Shown one piece after another: positions 10,382-20,216 of a stretch of DNA of 64,000 nucleotides (the first letter of the stretch is position 1; the number at the start of each line of letters is the position of its first letter). Both the position numbers and the translations under genes were made by a program. Source of the stretch: Mantis religiosa (lineage: Eukaryota > Arthropoda > Insecta > Mantodea > Mantidae); assembly GCA_030765055.1 (NCBI GenBank), contig CM060947.1, positions 62,113,500-62,177,499 on the forward strand, written 5' to 3'. The notes below the pieces were generated by a model. That model ran no database searches and was not told the DNA's origin. It saw only the letters and a program-made list of their open reading frames with translations.

Positions 10382-10926
10382 ACAGTATAAGGAATACCTG
10401 TGTAAATAATTCTGTAATACTATATAAAAATTGCTTTGTAATATTTCATTAACAGTACTACTTTGTATTAGTTTTCTATAACTTATAACAAATTCAATTA
10501 TAAATTGATACACCTATTGTTGATAGTTCATTGTGCATATTCTGTACTACTCTTGGTTAACAGTACCTGAATATATTATATTTATGTTTACATTATATTA
10601 TTATATTGTTATTCAGTATTATTATTATTATTATTATTTGCTACTTATGTCATTGTTACTTTATGTATATGTTTAGTTTGACTGTTTTCAATCATGTACT
10701 ACACCATATTGAATTGAATTGAAAGGTGAATTGTTCTCGGTCATCCATACCACTCTCCTTACCCTAGCTTCTATCTATCTCTATTTCTGTTCTTAATTGC
10801 TTGTGACCTGAATTCAGGTATATATGAAGATAAGGCATACACACGAAAGAGTCATACAACACCCAAAATGTGGAGTGACAATAGATGCTGGGATTGCAGA
10901 TGCCTATAGTTAGACTGTTATCATTA

Positions 10927-11056
10927 GATAGAGTCAACATGAAAAATTCAATGCCATGGCCGGGATATGAACCACGGATCTCCTGGATTCCATCCAAAAC
11001 CTTAGCCTATAAATGGCTAGTGTGGAGAAATGATTAATTTCCATCAATTAACTAAA
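10927..11056 (-). mobile_element. SINE family B, monomer
   Basis: Flanked by ACTGTTATCATTA at 10914-10926 and 11057-11069. On the - strand it reads GTTAATTGATGG..., CCACACTAGCC..., then CCAGGAGATCCGTGGTTC (B-box region), CCCGGCCATGGCATTG and TTTTTCATGTTGACTCTATC. This is the simplest copy of the family and shows that the inverted forms at 8541 and 16820 are derived. Confidence 0.85.
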
Positions 11057-11068
11057 ACTGTTATCATT

Positions 11069-11267
11069 AATTAAAATTATACAATGAGTTGACTTTGACA
11101 AATTTTCTTTCAAGGCGTTTCACATCCACTTGAAGGTATTATCAAGAAATTGTCAACTGATGAGAATTTCTTGATAATGCCTTCAAATGGAGGCAAAACA
11201 CATTGAAAGAAAATTTGTGGTATGTGAAGCACAGAGTGTCTCTGTATTGCATTGTATAATTTTAATT
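11069..11267. mobile_element. Foldback (MITE-like) element
   Basis: The ends AATTAAAATTATACAATG (11069-11086) and its exact reverse complement (11250-11267) are 18-bp inverted repeats. Inside, a second pair of long arms (ACAAATTTTCTTTCAA... at about 11098 and its complement ending at 11218) folds around GTCAACTGATGAG. No coding capacity. Its left end overlaps the duplicated target of the SINE at 10927. Confidence 0.65.
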
Positions 11268-11994
11268 ATTACATTACTTCTCAGTGTTAATTCCAGTTTA
11301 AGGTTTTCAAATTAGCTGTTATCATTGTTCGTACTGGCGGAAAGTTCAGCTTTATTCCAAATGATCTTCTCATTTACAAGTTGCAACAAAAAACAGGAGA
11401 TTTTCATCAGGAAATGAATTCATTGTTTACTAACTTTATTCCTTTAAATAAAATTGTAAGGTTGTAAGCATATAGCATCTTTTATGGTGTAATATGAAGC
11501 TCAAAGCTCTAGCTGGCGGTGTTACTTGTGCATTGTGATCGAACAAGTTGCTCAGCAGTCAAGTGTGTAATCATATTAAAGATGTGATGAATGCACAGTG
11601 AATCACCCTTACACTGTTGTTGTCTCACCAGCATGTGATTTGATTTTTCAGAATTCTCTGAAATTCAACTGCAGCAATAATGAAGATTAACCTTTATTAA
11701 ATCTTCGTTTGACATGTAATGTGTTACAGAATTTTTACCAAGAGATAAGTTCAAAATATTTTTGGGTCCTGGTTATTTGGGCAGCACTGAAGTGCTCCAG
11801 TTGTACTAGCCTAGTTACACTCCTGTTGTAAATCTGTACATTGTACAGTGTGGCCCATAGCCTTACCATAAAATGAACCACTGTATTTCTAAATCTATTT
11901 TGAATCCTACTTTTTCTGTGCTGCATGTGGTTTATTTTAGGTCCATGTCCCTACAGAGTTGTGTATCTATTTTTACATAATATTTTTCTTACAG

Positions 11995-12158
11995 ATGAAA
12001 TGCGCTGTAGGAGGGAATTCTATGCTAAGCATCCAGAAGCTCAGCCAACAAGTCAGATTGATGCAGGTGATGTAACAGACCATGCATACTTTTATGCTGC
12101 TGATGAAGCAATAAGTCTTTCATTGGAGTATTACCACTCTGAAGAATGTTCACAACAG
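11995..12158 (+). CDS. Psc: Psc/PCGF exon after the RING finger
   Basis: The exon follows a strong acceptor (TATTTTTCTTACAG, ending 11994) and ends before GTGAGC at 12159. It begins with the last two bases of a split codon and ends on a complete CAG codon. The product reads EMRCRREFYAKHPEAQPTS and ADEAISLSLEYYHSEE. These match the linker between the RING finger and the RAWUL domain in PCGF proteins, where EMKRRRDFYAAHP and EISLSIEFF are conserved in BMI1-like members. The protein is a core subunit of Polycomb repressive complex 1, pairing with RING1 in the nucleus. The RING exons lie outside the window to the left. The flanking introns are full of transposons. Confidence 0.85.
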
Positions 12159-12849
12159 GTGAGCACTAATGAGTAGATATTCTAAAATAAATATAATAAA
12201 AGTCTTCCAGAATAATTCAGAGCCACCTTTTATTGCAGAAAGACAAAATTCAGTATTTTTTGTTTAGTGAAAGGATATATTTCAAACCTCCAGCTTTTTC
12301 AAAAATACTACAAAGGATAACTCACAGGAAAATTTGTTATATGCCATATGTTATGTAAATTTTAAGGTAGATATTTTGGATGATTTCATTAAACAATGCA
12401 GAAAGTTTAAGTACCAGAAACACAAATAATCATACTGCACAAATTTGAAGTATGTATAGTATGAACATTCAGTGATTGTCTTTTTTGGATTCAATTTTTC
12501 CAGTACACTATGTTGTTGGTTTTTGTATTATTGCAAGAATAGAGAAAATTGATTTTTTATGAGTATACGAACTATTCATACTAAAGGCCTATTTTTCTAC
12601 TCATTGTAATGAGATAAACCTAAGCATAAATAGAAACTATCTAGAATTTGATCTTTCCATAAAGTTCAATTTTTCCATCTTTCTATTCAGTGAAACCTTG
12701 TTAACCCAGACCTCTTAAACCCGGATGTATGGATACCTGGACCATTTAAAGAGAAAAAAAAAGTATTATTTGAAGCAAAAGGTTAGAAACAGTGATGTAT
12801 TTAACATTTGAAAGTAATGAGTCGGTAATTCAAAAACAAACATCAACTA

Positions 12850-14511
12850 GTTTTAGTATAGTATAGTATTTATTTCTCATCTTTCTTCTGCACACAATTT
12901 CATTGATACATTGACATTTGTAACACTTCTTTCACACACTAACAAAATGACTTATTCACATCTAACATACCCTTCCTACCTGCTTGCCCCAAGTCTCGGT
13001 CTCAATACACATAACCTCTAATTTTCCATGTATTGATGACCCTCCTCTCCCTTGTATCCCTCTTTCTAGTTTTCCAGCCCTTAATTGTTAGTTATTCTTC
13101 ATCAATCTTAACCATTTCTCTCTAAATTTCCCCAGATATTCACCTATATTTCTTACATTCTTTTCTTCTTTTGCCAATAACATTTTCTTTATTATTAATA
13201 CCTCCCCCCCCATCCCTAAAACTATTTTGTTGCCAAAGTTGTTCTCTCCATATCTTTATTTGTTTGCAATAAAGTATACTGTGCCAATCTGTATCCTCTT
13301 CTCCACACATTGGGCATTTCCCTGTATCCTTTACATATCTAATACCTTTCAAATTTCTAACTCCCGTCCTTGCCCAGGCAAATCCTTCTTGCCCTGACTT
13401 ATTACACACATCTATGTACTTCTCCCTCCCCCACACTGTCTTTATTTCCCTATATGTCCTCAATGATCTTTTCTCCCTTACACTGGTAAATATAACTTGG
13501 CTATCTAAATCTTCCAGCCTTAATTCTACCTCTTTCCAAAAGTTCCTATAATAATACTCCTCATTTCTCCAAATATGTCCCATACCTATCTGTTTCATCA
13601 GTTACCTTACTTTTTGCGCCCAAGACTCTCCCCATTTGCTTCTCATCTGCAAAAGAAAACATTCCTTGATAATATTGCTTTCCTCCAAATTGGCAACTCT
13701 AGATATTTCAATATCCTTGAGACAATTTTAACCCTTGTTGAATGTCTTCCCAACTCTAATTGTGCTACCCCATTGGGTGAAGCTACCGGTAAGCCCAAAA
13801 TATATTTACAGAAGGATCTGTTAATAACGTCCACCTCTTCCCATGCTTCATCCACTTCCCAAATCTCTGCCCCATGCAACATCTTATTTTCTTAAATTTA
13901 AAGAGAGTCGATTAATGACACTAAACAACACTTACTTTTATTTTCTACTATGGCAGTATAGATCCTTTCCATCCATTTGACGTTGTCAGGTAATTTCCTT
14001 AAACATGCTCTTACAATACTCATGGCCATTTTACCTTTTGCTAGAGCCAATTTTTTCTGTTCAGTCCATTCACCATCACAGCTCAATCTTATCCCCAGAT
14101 AATCAAATCTTTTTACGACCTCTATTTCTCTTCCATTTATCTCCCATTTCTCATCTTTACGCAATCTATAACCTTTTTAAAAAATCATGATCGTTGTCTT
14201 TTCGTTAACTCTCAACCCTATTTTTGGCAATAACTACTTATTGCTTCATTTGCCCTTCTCAACCCTCCAACAGATATAGAACCAACTACTAAGTCATCTG
14301 CAAATAACAACCCTGGGATTTCTTTATTATGAATAACTGGTGAGTGAACCCCATTTTTAGCAATCTCCTCTAGAATATCATCTATAAAAAGGTTAAATAG
14401 CACCGGACTGAGTTTACATCCCTGTGTTACACCCACCTTGCTCTGTATACAGTCAGTTACTTTGTTTCTCTGCAGCTTGATGCAGAACTCATCGTGATAT
14501 ATAAATTAAAA
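12850..14511 (-). pseudogene. Non-LTR retrotransposon, RT palm to 3' end
   Basis: Read on the - strand: GVTQGCKLSPVLFNLFIDDI and LLFADDLVVGS (14436-14290) are the RT motifs with the FADD catalytic pair; then REIEVVKRFDYLGIRLS, MLHGAEIWEVDEAWEEVD and LGLPVASPNGVAQLELG form the thumb and connection. The protein ends with a zinc-binding motif CPMCGEEDTDWHSILYC (about 13310-13260). The frame is broken at about 13898-14200 and 13600-13640. One break is a 46-bp insertion at 13892-13937. The 5' part is truncated near 14511. It sits inside the first Psc intron, antisense to it. Similar thumb fragments occur at 56590-57340. Confidence 0.8.
13892..13937 (-). mobile_element. 46-bp Penelope-like element tail insertion
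   Basis: TTATTTTC is repeated at 13884-13891 and 13938-13945 and flanks 46 bases that interrupt the thumb of the non-LTR element. On the - strand these read AAGTAAGTGTTGTTTAGTGT followed by CATTAATCGACTC, matching the 3' tail of the PLE at 2313-2345. A PLE copy truncated to its last ~45 bases is the simplest explanation. Confidence 0.7.
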
Positions 14512-14763
14512 TTAAGAGTATTCAGATTCAGATAGTGTTGATGAACCAGCTGTGTTATGACCCACGCACAAGCAGTAGCAAACATAGAGAAATTGGTGCA
14601 TTATTTCCAGAGTCAATCCGAAACATTGCCAAATGAGCTTGTAAAGTTAAAGCTGATGCAAGAATTGCGCTGCTTGTAGGTGATATTCTATACTGAGACA
14701 TTAGAAGCCCACTGCATTTTTACTACTGACGAGTTTGTAGCTATATTGTGTACAGTGCATATA

Positions 14764-15430
14764 TGAGGGTGGTCTGAAATGTTTCCAACCTCAACATGAA
14801 GATGGCAGCACTCATAAATAAAAACTAGTGAATTTAGTTGTTCATCTGTTGACAGTTACTCACCAAAGTTTCAGCCATTTTGGACGCTCAGTTGTTATGT
14901 AATAGTCGTTTGAGTGAGTTGATGTGAGTGTTTTTATGAAAATTTACAAAATCAAGTATCGAGCTGTCATTAAATATTTGTTTTTGAAAGGCAAAGGCCT
15001 ATGCTAATCAAAGATGAGTTGGATTCTGTGTATGAGGACTATGCACCATCATCCTGTTTCATCAATACAGTGCACCGTCTCACACCTCAGCGGTTGCAGT
15101 CGCGAAAATCCATGAATTACGGTTTGAACTGTTTGACCATCCACCTTACTCATCAGATCTAGCCCCAAGGGACTTCTTTTTGTTCCCTCATCTGAAAATT
15201 GCGCTTGGAGGACGGAGATTTTTGTCAAATGAAGAGGCGATCACCTTCGTAAACAATTATTTTGCAGAGAAAAAAGCAGAGTAGTATTTAAACGGGTTAC
15301 AGAGATGGGAGCATCACTGGGAGAAGTGTGTAGAGTTACAAGGAGGCTATATTGAAAAATAATAATAAAAAAAATTCTGAAAAAATATCTTGTATCTTTA
15401 TTAGGTTGGAAACTTTTCAGATCACCCTCA
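14764..15430 (+). mobile_element. Mariner element with large internal deletion
   Basis: TA duplicates at 14762-14763 and 15431-15432 bracket ~28-bp terminal inverted repeats (TGAGGGTGGTCTGAAATG on the left; TGAGGGTGATCTGAAAAG on the other strand at the right). The start of a transposase (MKIYKIKYRAVIKYLFLKGK, from 14936) is followed after a deletion by the C-terminal catalytic part, with FDHPPYSSDLAPRDFFLFPH and RFLSNEEAITFVNNYF. The first catalytic aspartate region is missing, so it can only be mobilised in trans. Confidence 0.85.
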
Positions 15431-15432
15431 TA

Positions 15433-16359
15433 CATGGGATATTATATTACATACAGTGTATGTATTTTTAGGTGTAAGTGTGCCATTTGTAATTCCTAAA
15501 ATTCATTTAAAATATTTTGGTGACATTTTATATGTAATTATTTTGTGTGTGTGTGTGGGTGGGTGGGTGGGTGGGTGAGTGGGCGGCGTGCGTGCGTGCG
15601 TGCGTGCATGTTTTTCTGTCAGTCTCTGGAAAACCTGGATTTTTATTAACTCAGATTGACCCTGGTCCCAGTTGATCTGTCAACAAGATTCTACCGTATC
15701 TTATCTTGTGTTTGCCGTACCATTCCCCCCCCACCACGTTCTGCCTTTATTTATATCACATGGTATTCTTCTGCTGACTTATTGTTTGACCTCCTCCTCC
15801 CCCCAATCTTGTGCTTCCTTTTAAATCCCTCACTTCTGACATTTCCCTCTTATAATTTGATCTAATTTTTTCTCACTAACACATTTTACAATTTTTGGAA
15901 CCAGTTTATTTCTTCTGCCTCTATCCAGCTTAATCCTGGTGTTGGCATGTTTGCTACTGTCTCTACAGCTCCTTCAAGTCGTTCTACTTCTACCACATTT
16001 CCAGTTCTTATCCTTCCCCTGATGTAGTAATCCTACTCCTTGCCATAATTTGGTTCTGTCTTTCCCTTTGACAGTCAGCACATTGACTCTTCTGCACTTA
16101 TTGCATTTTTGACTTTCAGTAAACTCTAATCTCTATACATTTGTGGGCAATCATTTCTCCATACACTTAAACTCTGTTTCTCTTTTTTACACATATAATT
16201 GACATCCTTTCAACTATACTTTTTTTCCCTTGTTATCCAGTTTCTGTAATTAATGCTTTTCTTAAATATTGCCTCATGGTCATTACCTCATTGGTACAGA
16301 ATATATAAAGTAAAATATGATGTGTTACATTTACATGACCTTTTTTTACCATTCAACAA

Positions 16360-16360
<1 letters not shown>
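15433..16360. other. Interval with G-rich microsatellite and pyrimidine-rich text
   Basis: A GGGT/CGTG microsatellite occupies 15542-15612. From about 15640 to 16250 the + strand is pyrimidine-rich; on the - strand it has a few open stretches that could be decayed retroelement ORF1 text, but no motif is clear. I see no gene. Confidence 0.4.
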
Positions 16361-16448
<88 letters not shown>

Positions 16449-16449
16449 G

Positions 16450-16481
<32 letters not shown>

Positions 16482-16494
16482 TATTATTATTATT
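16361..16494. repeat. Compound microsatellite (TTA)n(ATC)n(TTA)n
   Basis: About 29 TTA units, then about 10 ATC units (16450-16480), then a short TTA run. The long Leu- and Tyr-only reading frames here are artefacts of the repeat. Confidence 0.95.
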
Positions 16495-16619
16495 ACTATT
16501 ACAAAAGCTTAATCTTCTATCTACTCATGTTATTTAAATTAACATTAGCGGAAATTGTCTTATTGCATAATTTCATATGAGGTAATTAGGAAAATACAAT
16601 TGGCTTTAAATGAAAGTCA

Positions 16620-16759
16620 GCCTCATTCGCCGCGTTCATTTCGGTGGCCAGGCTATTGTTGGCCGCTTTCATTTCTGTGGTTAGTGTCGCAGTGGGGTTG
16701 TTGTTCGCTGTCTTCATTTCTTCCATCTTTTTTAAAATCTTGGCCAATGCAGCTTCCAT
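16620..16759 (-). pseudogene. Ty3/gypsy-like Gag N-terminus
   Basis: Directly downstream of the LTR at 16788 on the - strand, an ATG (16759-16757) opens MEAALAKILKKMEEMKTANN and TTEMKAANNSLATEMNAANE, a repeated amphipathic coiled-coil pattern seen at the start of Gag in some insect Ty3/gypsy elements. The stretch between LTR and ATG (TTTGGTGGCAGGAG) is where a primer-binding site would be. The frame ends by 16620, so the rest of the element is lost. Confidence 0.5.
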
Positions 16760-16819
16760 CATCGTGTTCTACTCCTGCCACCAAATGTGACTGTGTGGGT
16801 TTGTAGAATTAAAAGTATT

Positions 16820-17253
16820 TTAGTTAATTGATGGAAATTAATCATTTCTCCACACTAGCCGTATATGGGCTAAGGTTTTTGATACATAACCAGGAGATCC
16901 GTGGTTCAAATCCCGGCCATGGCATTGAATTTTTCATGTTGACTCTATCTCAAAAACCTCAGCGGCTAGTGTGGAGAAATGATTAATTTCCATCAATTAA
17001 CTAAAATAATAAGGGTTAAATGATGAAGCCTGGGACTTAAATACTTACGATAGTAAGTCGCCACAAACGGTGTATCTCAGATGCGAGAGCCCCTAGTGGT
17101 CTACCGGGGAAATATACGAGTCAGCTGGAGAATTTAATGTCAGGACGGCACGTTGGCCATAGTAGCTCAAAGGTTAAGAGCAACTGGACGGAAACCAGGA
17201 GATCCGTGGTTCAAATCCCGGCCATGGCATTGAATTTTTCATGTTGACTATGT
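16820..17253 (+). mobile_element. Composite SINE family B with inverted segment
   Basis: The 12-mer ATTAAAAGTATT flanks it at 16808-16819 and 17254-17265. Inside: a forward monomer (16820-16949), an inverted copy of its 5' part (about 16950-17007), a unique spacer, and a tRNA-headed unit from about 17152, where GGCCATAGTAGCTCAAAGG (A box) and GGTTCAAATCCCGGCCATGG (B box) make a clear tRNA-like structure. Ends with TTTTTCATGTTGACTA. Confidence 0.8.
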
Positions 17254-17491
17254 ATTAAAAGTATTGTTTGCAGAAATTTAAAATGCTCATTATTTCAGTA
17301 AAAAAAGACGCTTTGTAAGCCCCTTACAGCAGCAAAATGACGTAACATAAATGCAGTCCTTAAGGTCGTCTCTTTACTCTCGTCACATCTAAACAAATGA
17401 AAGAAATCACTTCGGTACACTTAAAATAGCTGCACACATACAATTAACAGCTCGCTCACTAGCAACTGAATGACTACTGACAATTTGCCGG

Positions 17492-17499
17492 CTTTTATA
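17492..17499 (-). promoter_or_regulatory. TATA box within LTR
   Basis: TATAAAAG on the - strand, in the correct position and orientation for the LTR promoter. The same octamer is conserved at 43771-43778 in the second LTR copy. Confidence 0.5.
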
Positions 17500-17723
17500 C
17501 TTCCAGCCATCGTTCTAGAATTCAGTGGATCATTTGATGACAATCACGATACAGCAAGAAATTCCAGACTATCCCTGTTTCCCTCTTTCTCTCGGCAAGC
17601 GTCCAGTTCCACATCCACGTGCCGGCTGTAGCCCGCCGCAGAAAGTTGCCTCGGCGACTTTATTATAAAGTACATTAAAAAAGAAACGATCTGGAGACAA
17701 TTACAGAAAGCAGTACCTGTATG

Positions 17724-18804
17724 TTAGAACAATTGGCCCTGTCTTTTGAGACACTTGTCCCACTGTGACACAAAGCGGAGAATGGCTGTCTCATAAAAGT
17801 CCCGGCCCTGCGATAGGAGCCAGTTCTGCATGTACAGTTGGATGTCATCTTCCGAGATGAATCGTTTGCCTCTCAGAGCCTTTTTAAGATAAAAAAATGG
17901 CGTGATCACAGGTCGAGAGATCTGGACTGTATGGAATGTGGCCAAGAACCTCCCATTTGAATTTCTGCAGGAATGCCATGACTGTTGTCCGTATGAGGTT
18001 TTTCATTGTCGTGGAGCAGAATGACCCCACGTGTGTGATTGCCTGATCGTTTTGATTTGATCGCTTGGCGAAGGTTGGTCAAGAATTGCGAGTAACACTG
18101 GGCATTCACTGCTGTCCCATGGGGCAGGAAGTGTATTGGAAGGGGGCTATCTTGGTCAGAGAACATCAGCATAACCTTTCCTGCACTTGTGTGGATGGCC
18201 TTGGCTTTTTTTGGTGGTGGTGACCTTGGACGCTTCCACTGGAGACTTGTTTTGATTCTGGTTCGAAGTGATGACACCATGACTCATCTCCAGCCACCAC
18301 TTGTGCCAGGAACTCATTCCCTTCCCTAGTATAGCGCTGCAGATGACCAAGACATTGGACCATTCGACATGCTTCCTGGTGTGGTTGAAGACTGTGGGGC
18401 ACCCATTGGGCGCACACTTTATGCAAGAGCAGTCATTCCTTCATGATGTTGTGAACACTTCTGACGCTCAATCCGACCTCGGCAGCTATGGCTTTCACTG
18501 TCACTCGGTGGTTCTGGGTAATGAGTGCATCAGCCAGCTGGACGATGTCATCAGTAATGCAGTCTGGTGCTCCAGACTGTGCATCATCAGCTAACGACAC
18601 CTGTCCTCCCCTGAAGCACTTGTGCCACGCCTTGACCCTTGCAAGGCACATGAGGTGTTCGCCGTACACTTGTGACATTTGTCGATAAATGTTCGTTCCC
18701 CCTACTCCTTCTGCTGTCAGAAAATGAACACCATTGTGCTCTTCTTTTGACGCTTCCATTTCACTGTTTGCCATGCGACTGGCAGTGTTGGACGATTGAT
18801 ACAT
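17724..18804 (-). pseudogene. Mariner transposase relic
   Basis: From the N-terminus at 18804: MSQVYGEHLMCLARVKAWHK (HTH region), DIVQLADALITQNHRVTVKA and VGLSVRSVHNIMKE, then GDESWCHHFEPESK with the first catalytic aspartate, GVILLHDNEKPHT with the second, and RPVITPFFYLKKALRGKRF plus ILRFVSQWDKCLKRQGQLF at the C-terminus. The order and length match a mariner of the type with N-terminal Gly-rich linkers and a GDES motif. Frameshifts at about 18430, 18170 and 17920 inactivate it. A TA transposon (18856-20216) is inserted just upstream of its start. Confidence 0.85.
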
Positions 18805-18855
18805 GCTGCTGCTGCAAGCTTTGTATAGTCACGTGTTGTGCACGCTTGCCCTCTA

Positions 18856-20216
18856 ATCTCTGTTTCATATAACCTTGCTCCGCTGAAATGTATCACTCCG
18901 CGTTCAACAACCCTCCCCCTCGCCCTAATTGGCTAATGCTTTCGCGTCATGGGCCATAAGCGGTGCCTTCCCATCTCATTTAAACCTGCAGTAAATGTCG
19001 TAATAATTGCCGGGAAGATAAATAAAATCATACAAATAAGGATATGAAGGCATGCAAAAATACAAGTTTATAATGAACTGAGCAAATTGAAACAGAATGA
19101 CTGAGCAATGAAACTGAAAGAGTTTATAATGAAAGGCCTTTGGCCTTTTCCACTGGGATTTTTTAAACCAGCTCACATACCTTTCAAAAATGCTTGTCTT
19201 TCAGTCTTAAAAGTCGTGTCACACCATACTGTACTTTTCGTGTGTTCTTCGTGTATATTTAGCGATTTGTATCTCGGTGCAGTGTGGTTGTCCTTAAATA
19301 GCGTCTTCGCCACACAGCATTATCGCCTCTGTTCTTTTAGCACATTTTTCTTGCCTCTTTTTTCATTCACAAATCACAGCTGTATAAGCAATCTGCTGAA
19401 ATTTGGTAAATCTGCATCCTCATTTACAGCAGATGAAATGTTACTTATGTTAGGGAGTTCGTTTCTAAAGAAAAACTACACACATGACGACGCACAACAC
19501 TTTTCACGTATTTTCTCCGAGCACGCGCTTTTGTTTATTCCTGCTTTTGCCTGGAGTGATAAGTTTTCCTGTTTCCTCAATTTCATGTCGCGATGTTCCT
19601 ACGGATCTAACACTCACACCTGTAACTTCAGAGCACAGCTGTTCGACTTCTCTCACTGACAAAGACGGATTCTTCTCTGTAAGTGCATTAAACACATGCA
19701 ACACAATTCTTTTTTCGCCTGTTTGTAAATAATTATCCTTGCGATACTTCAGCGAAAAACTGGTGGTAGACTCTGCCATTATACATATAATAAGTTCATG
19801 TGCAATAAACGATCAATAAAATAATTTAGCTCCCGCACTCTCGAATGGTGATGCATGACTAATCCAGTTCAAAACAAGGTCAGTGATAAAAGTCATATAA
19901 ACAAATGTCACCACTACCGCTAAATCACGTGCTATCGTGCCATGTGCTTGAGAGCAAAGGAACCTCCTCTTTACTTCGTTTAAGAATTAACATGCATTTC
20001 AGATAAATCAACTCTGTTGCGTAATATATTTAATTAAAAAAGTTACGAAAATATAATTTTGACAATTCTCTTCCAACATATAATGATATATCACCATGTT
20101 AAATAACGAACTAATTTTTACCGCACGACAGTCATTACCACAACAGCAACCAATGAGAGGTGATTAGGTCACGTGACCGTTAAGAGATACTGGGCAAGCT
20201 TACGTGAAACAAGGTA
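18856..20216 (-). mobile_element. TA-targeting DNA transposon, copy 2
   Basis: TA at 18854-18855 and 20217-20218; ends identical in design to copy 1 (ATCTCTGTTTCATATAACC left, TACCTTGTTTCACGTAAGC on the - strand right). The transposase start MAESTTSFSLKYRKDNYLQT (19779) is about 85 percent like copy 1 by eye, then the frame is broken several times, and the bases coding for LDETW are deleted near 19255. It shares the loss of the C-terminal half. Opposite orientation to copy 1, 14.3 kb away. Confidence 0.85.

Larger units (their letters stand above)
7900..10720 (+). pseudogene. CR1/Jockey-superfamily retrotransposon, RT and 3' end
   Basis: Fragments in order: INDNLHIQIQVGDTIMDAKA and MNNHFASVGSNF before the RT (about 7980-8080), GLDGLPISLIKV (about 8224), LDLTKAFDCVDTNKLL with the first catalytic aspartate (8755), VQYVDDTTISV with the YVDD box (9020-9053), NLLGVNIDKSFTYVGHIM in the thumb (about 9242) and FKQLLKQFLISKYFYSTRND near the C-terminus (about 9775). 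Many stops and shifts show decay. The 3' untranslated region runs to about 10720 and ends in repeated GAATT units. Two later insertions are inside it: a SINE at 8541-8706 and another retroelement end at 9836-10381. Confidence 0.75.
16788..17678 (-). mobile_element. LTR of a Ty3/gypsy-like element, split by a SINE
   Basis: The segment is homologous over its length to 43529-43987: both share (in + sense) TGTGACT-TGTGG-TT-GTAGAATTAA, TTTGCAGAAATT, GGCTTTTATAC, GTTCTAGAA and CTCTTTCTCT-GGCAAGC. Read on the - strand it ends in ...CACA next to a Gag start, as a 5' LTR would. The composite SINE at 16820-17253 sits within it. The outer boundary near 17678 is approximate. Confidence 0.6.

Noticed and set aside
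1..11994. RING-finger exon of Psc within the window
   Set aside because: No C3HC4 pattern with flanking splice sites is seen on the + strand; it is probably outside the window.
16253..16580. Open frames rich in Leu, Tyr and His
   Set aside because: They are translations of the TTA/ATC microsatellite.
17150..17230. Apparent tRNA gene (A and B boxes and acceptor-like ends)
   Set aside because: It is the head of a dispersed SINE with a conserved non-tRNA body; similar heads recur across the window and the cloverleaf is imperfect.
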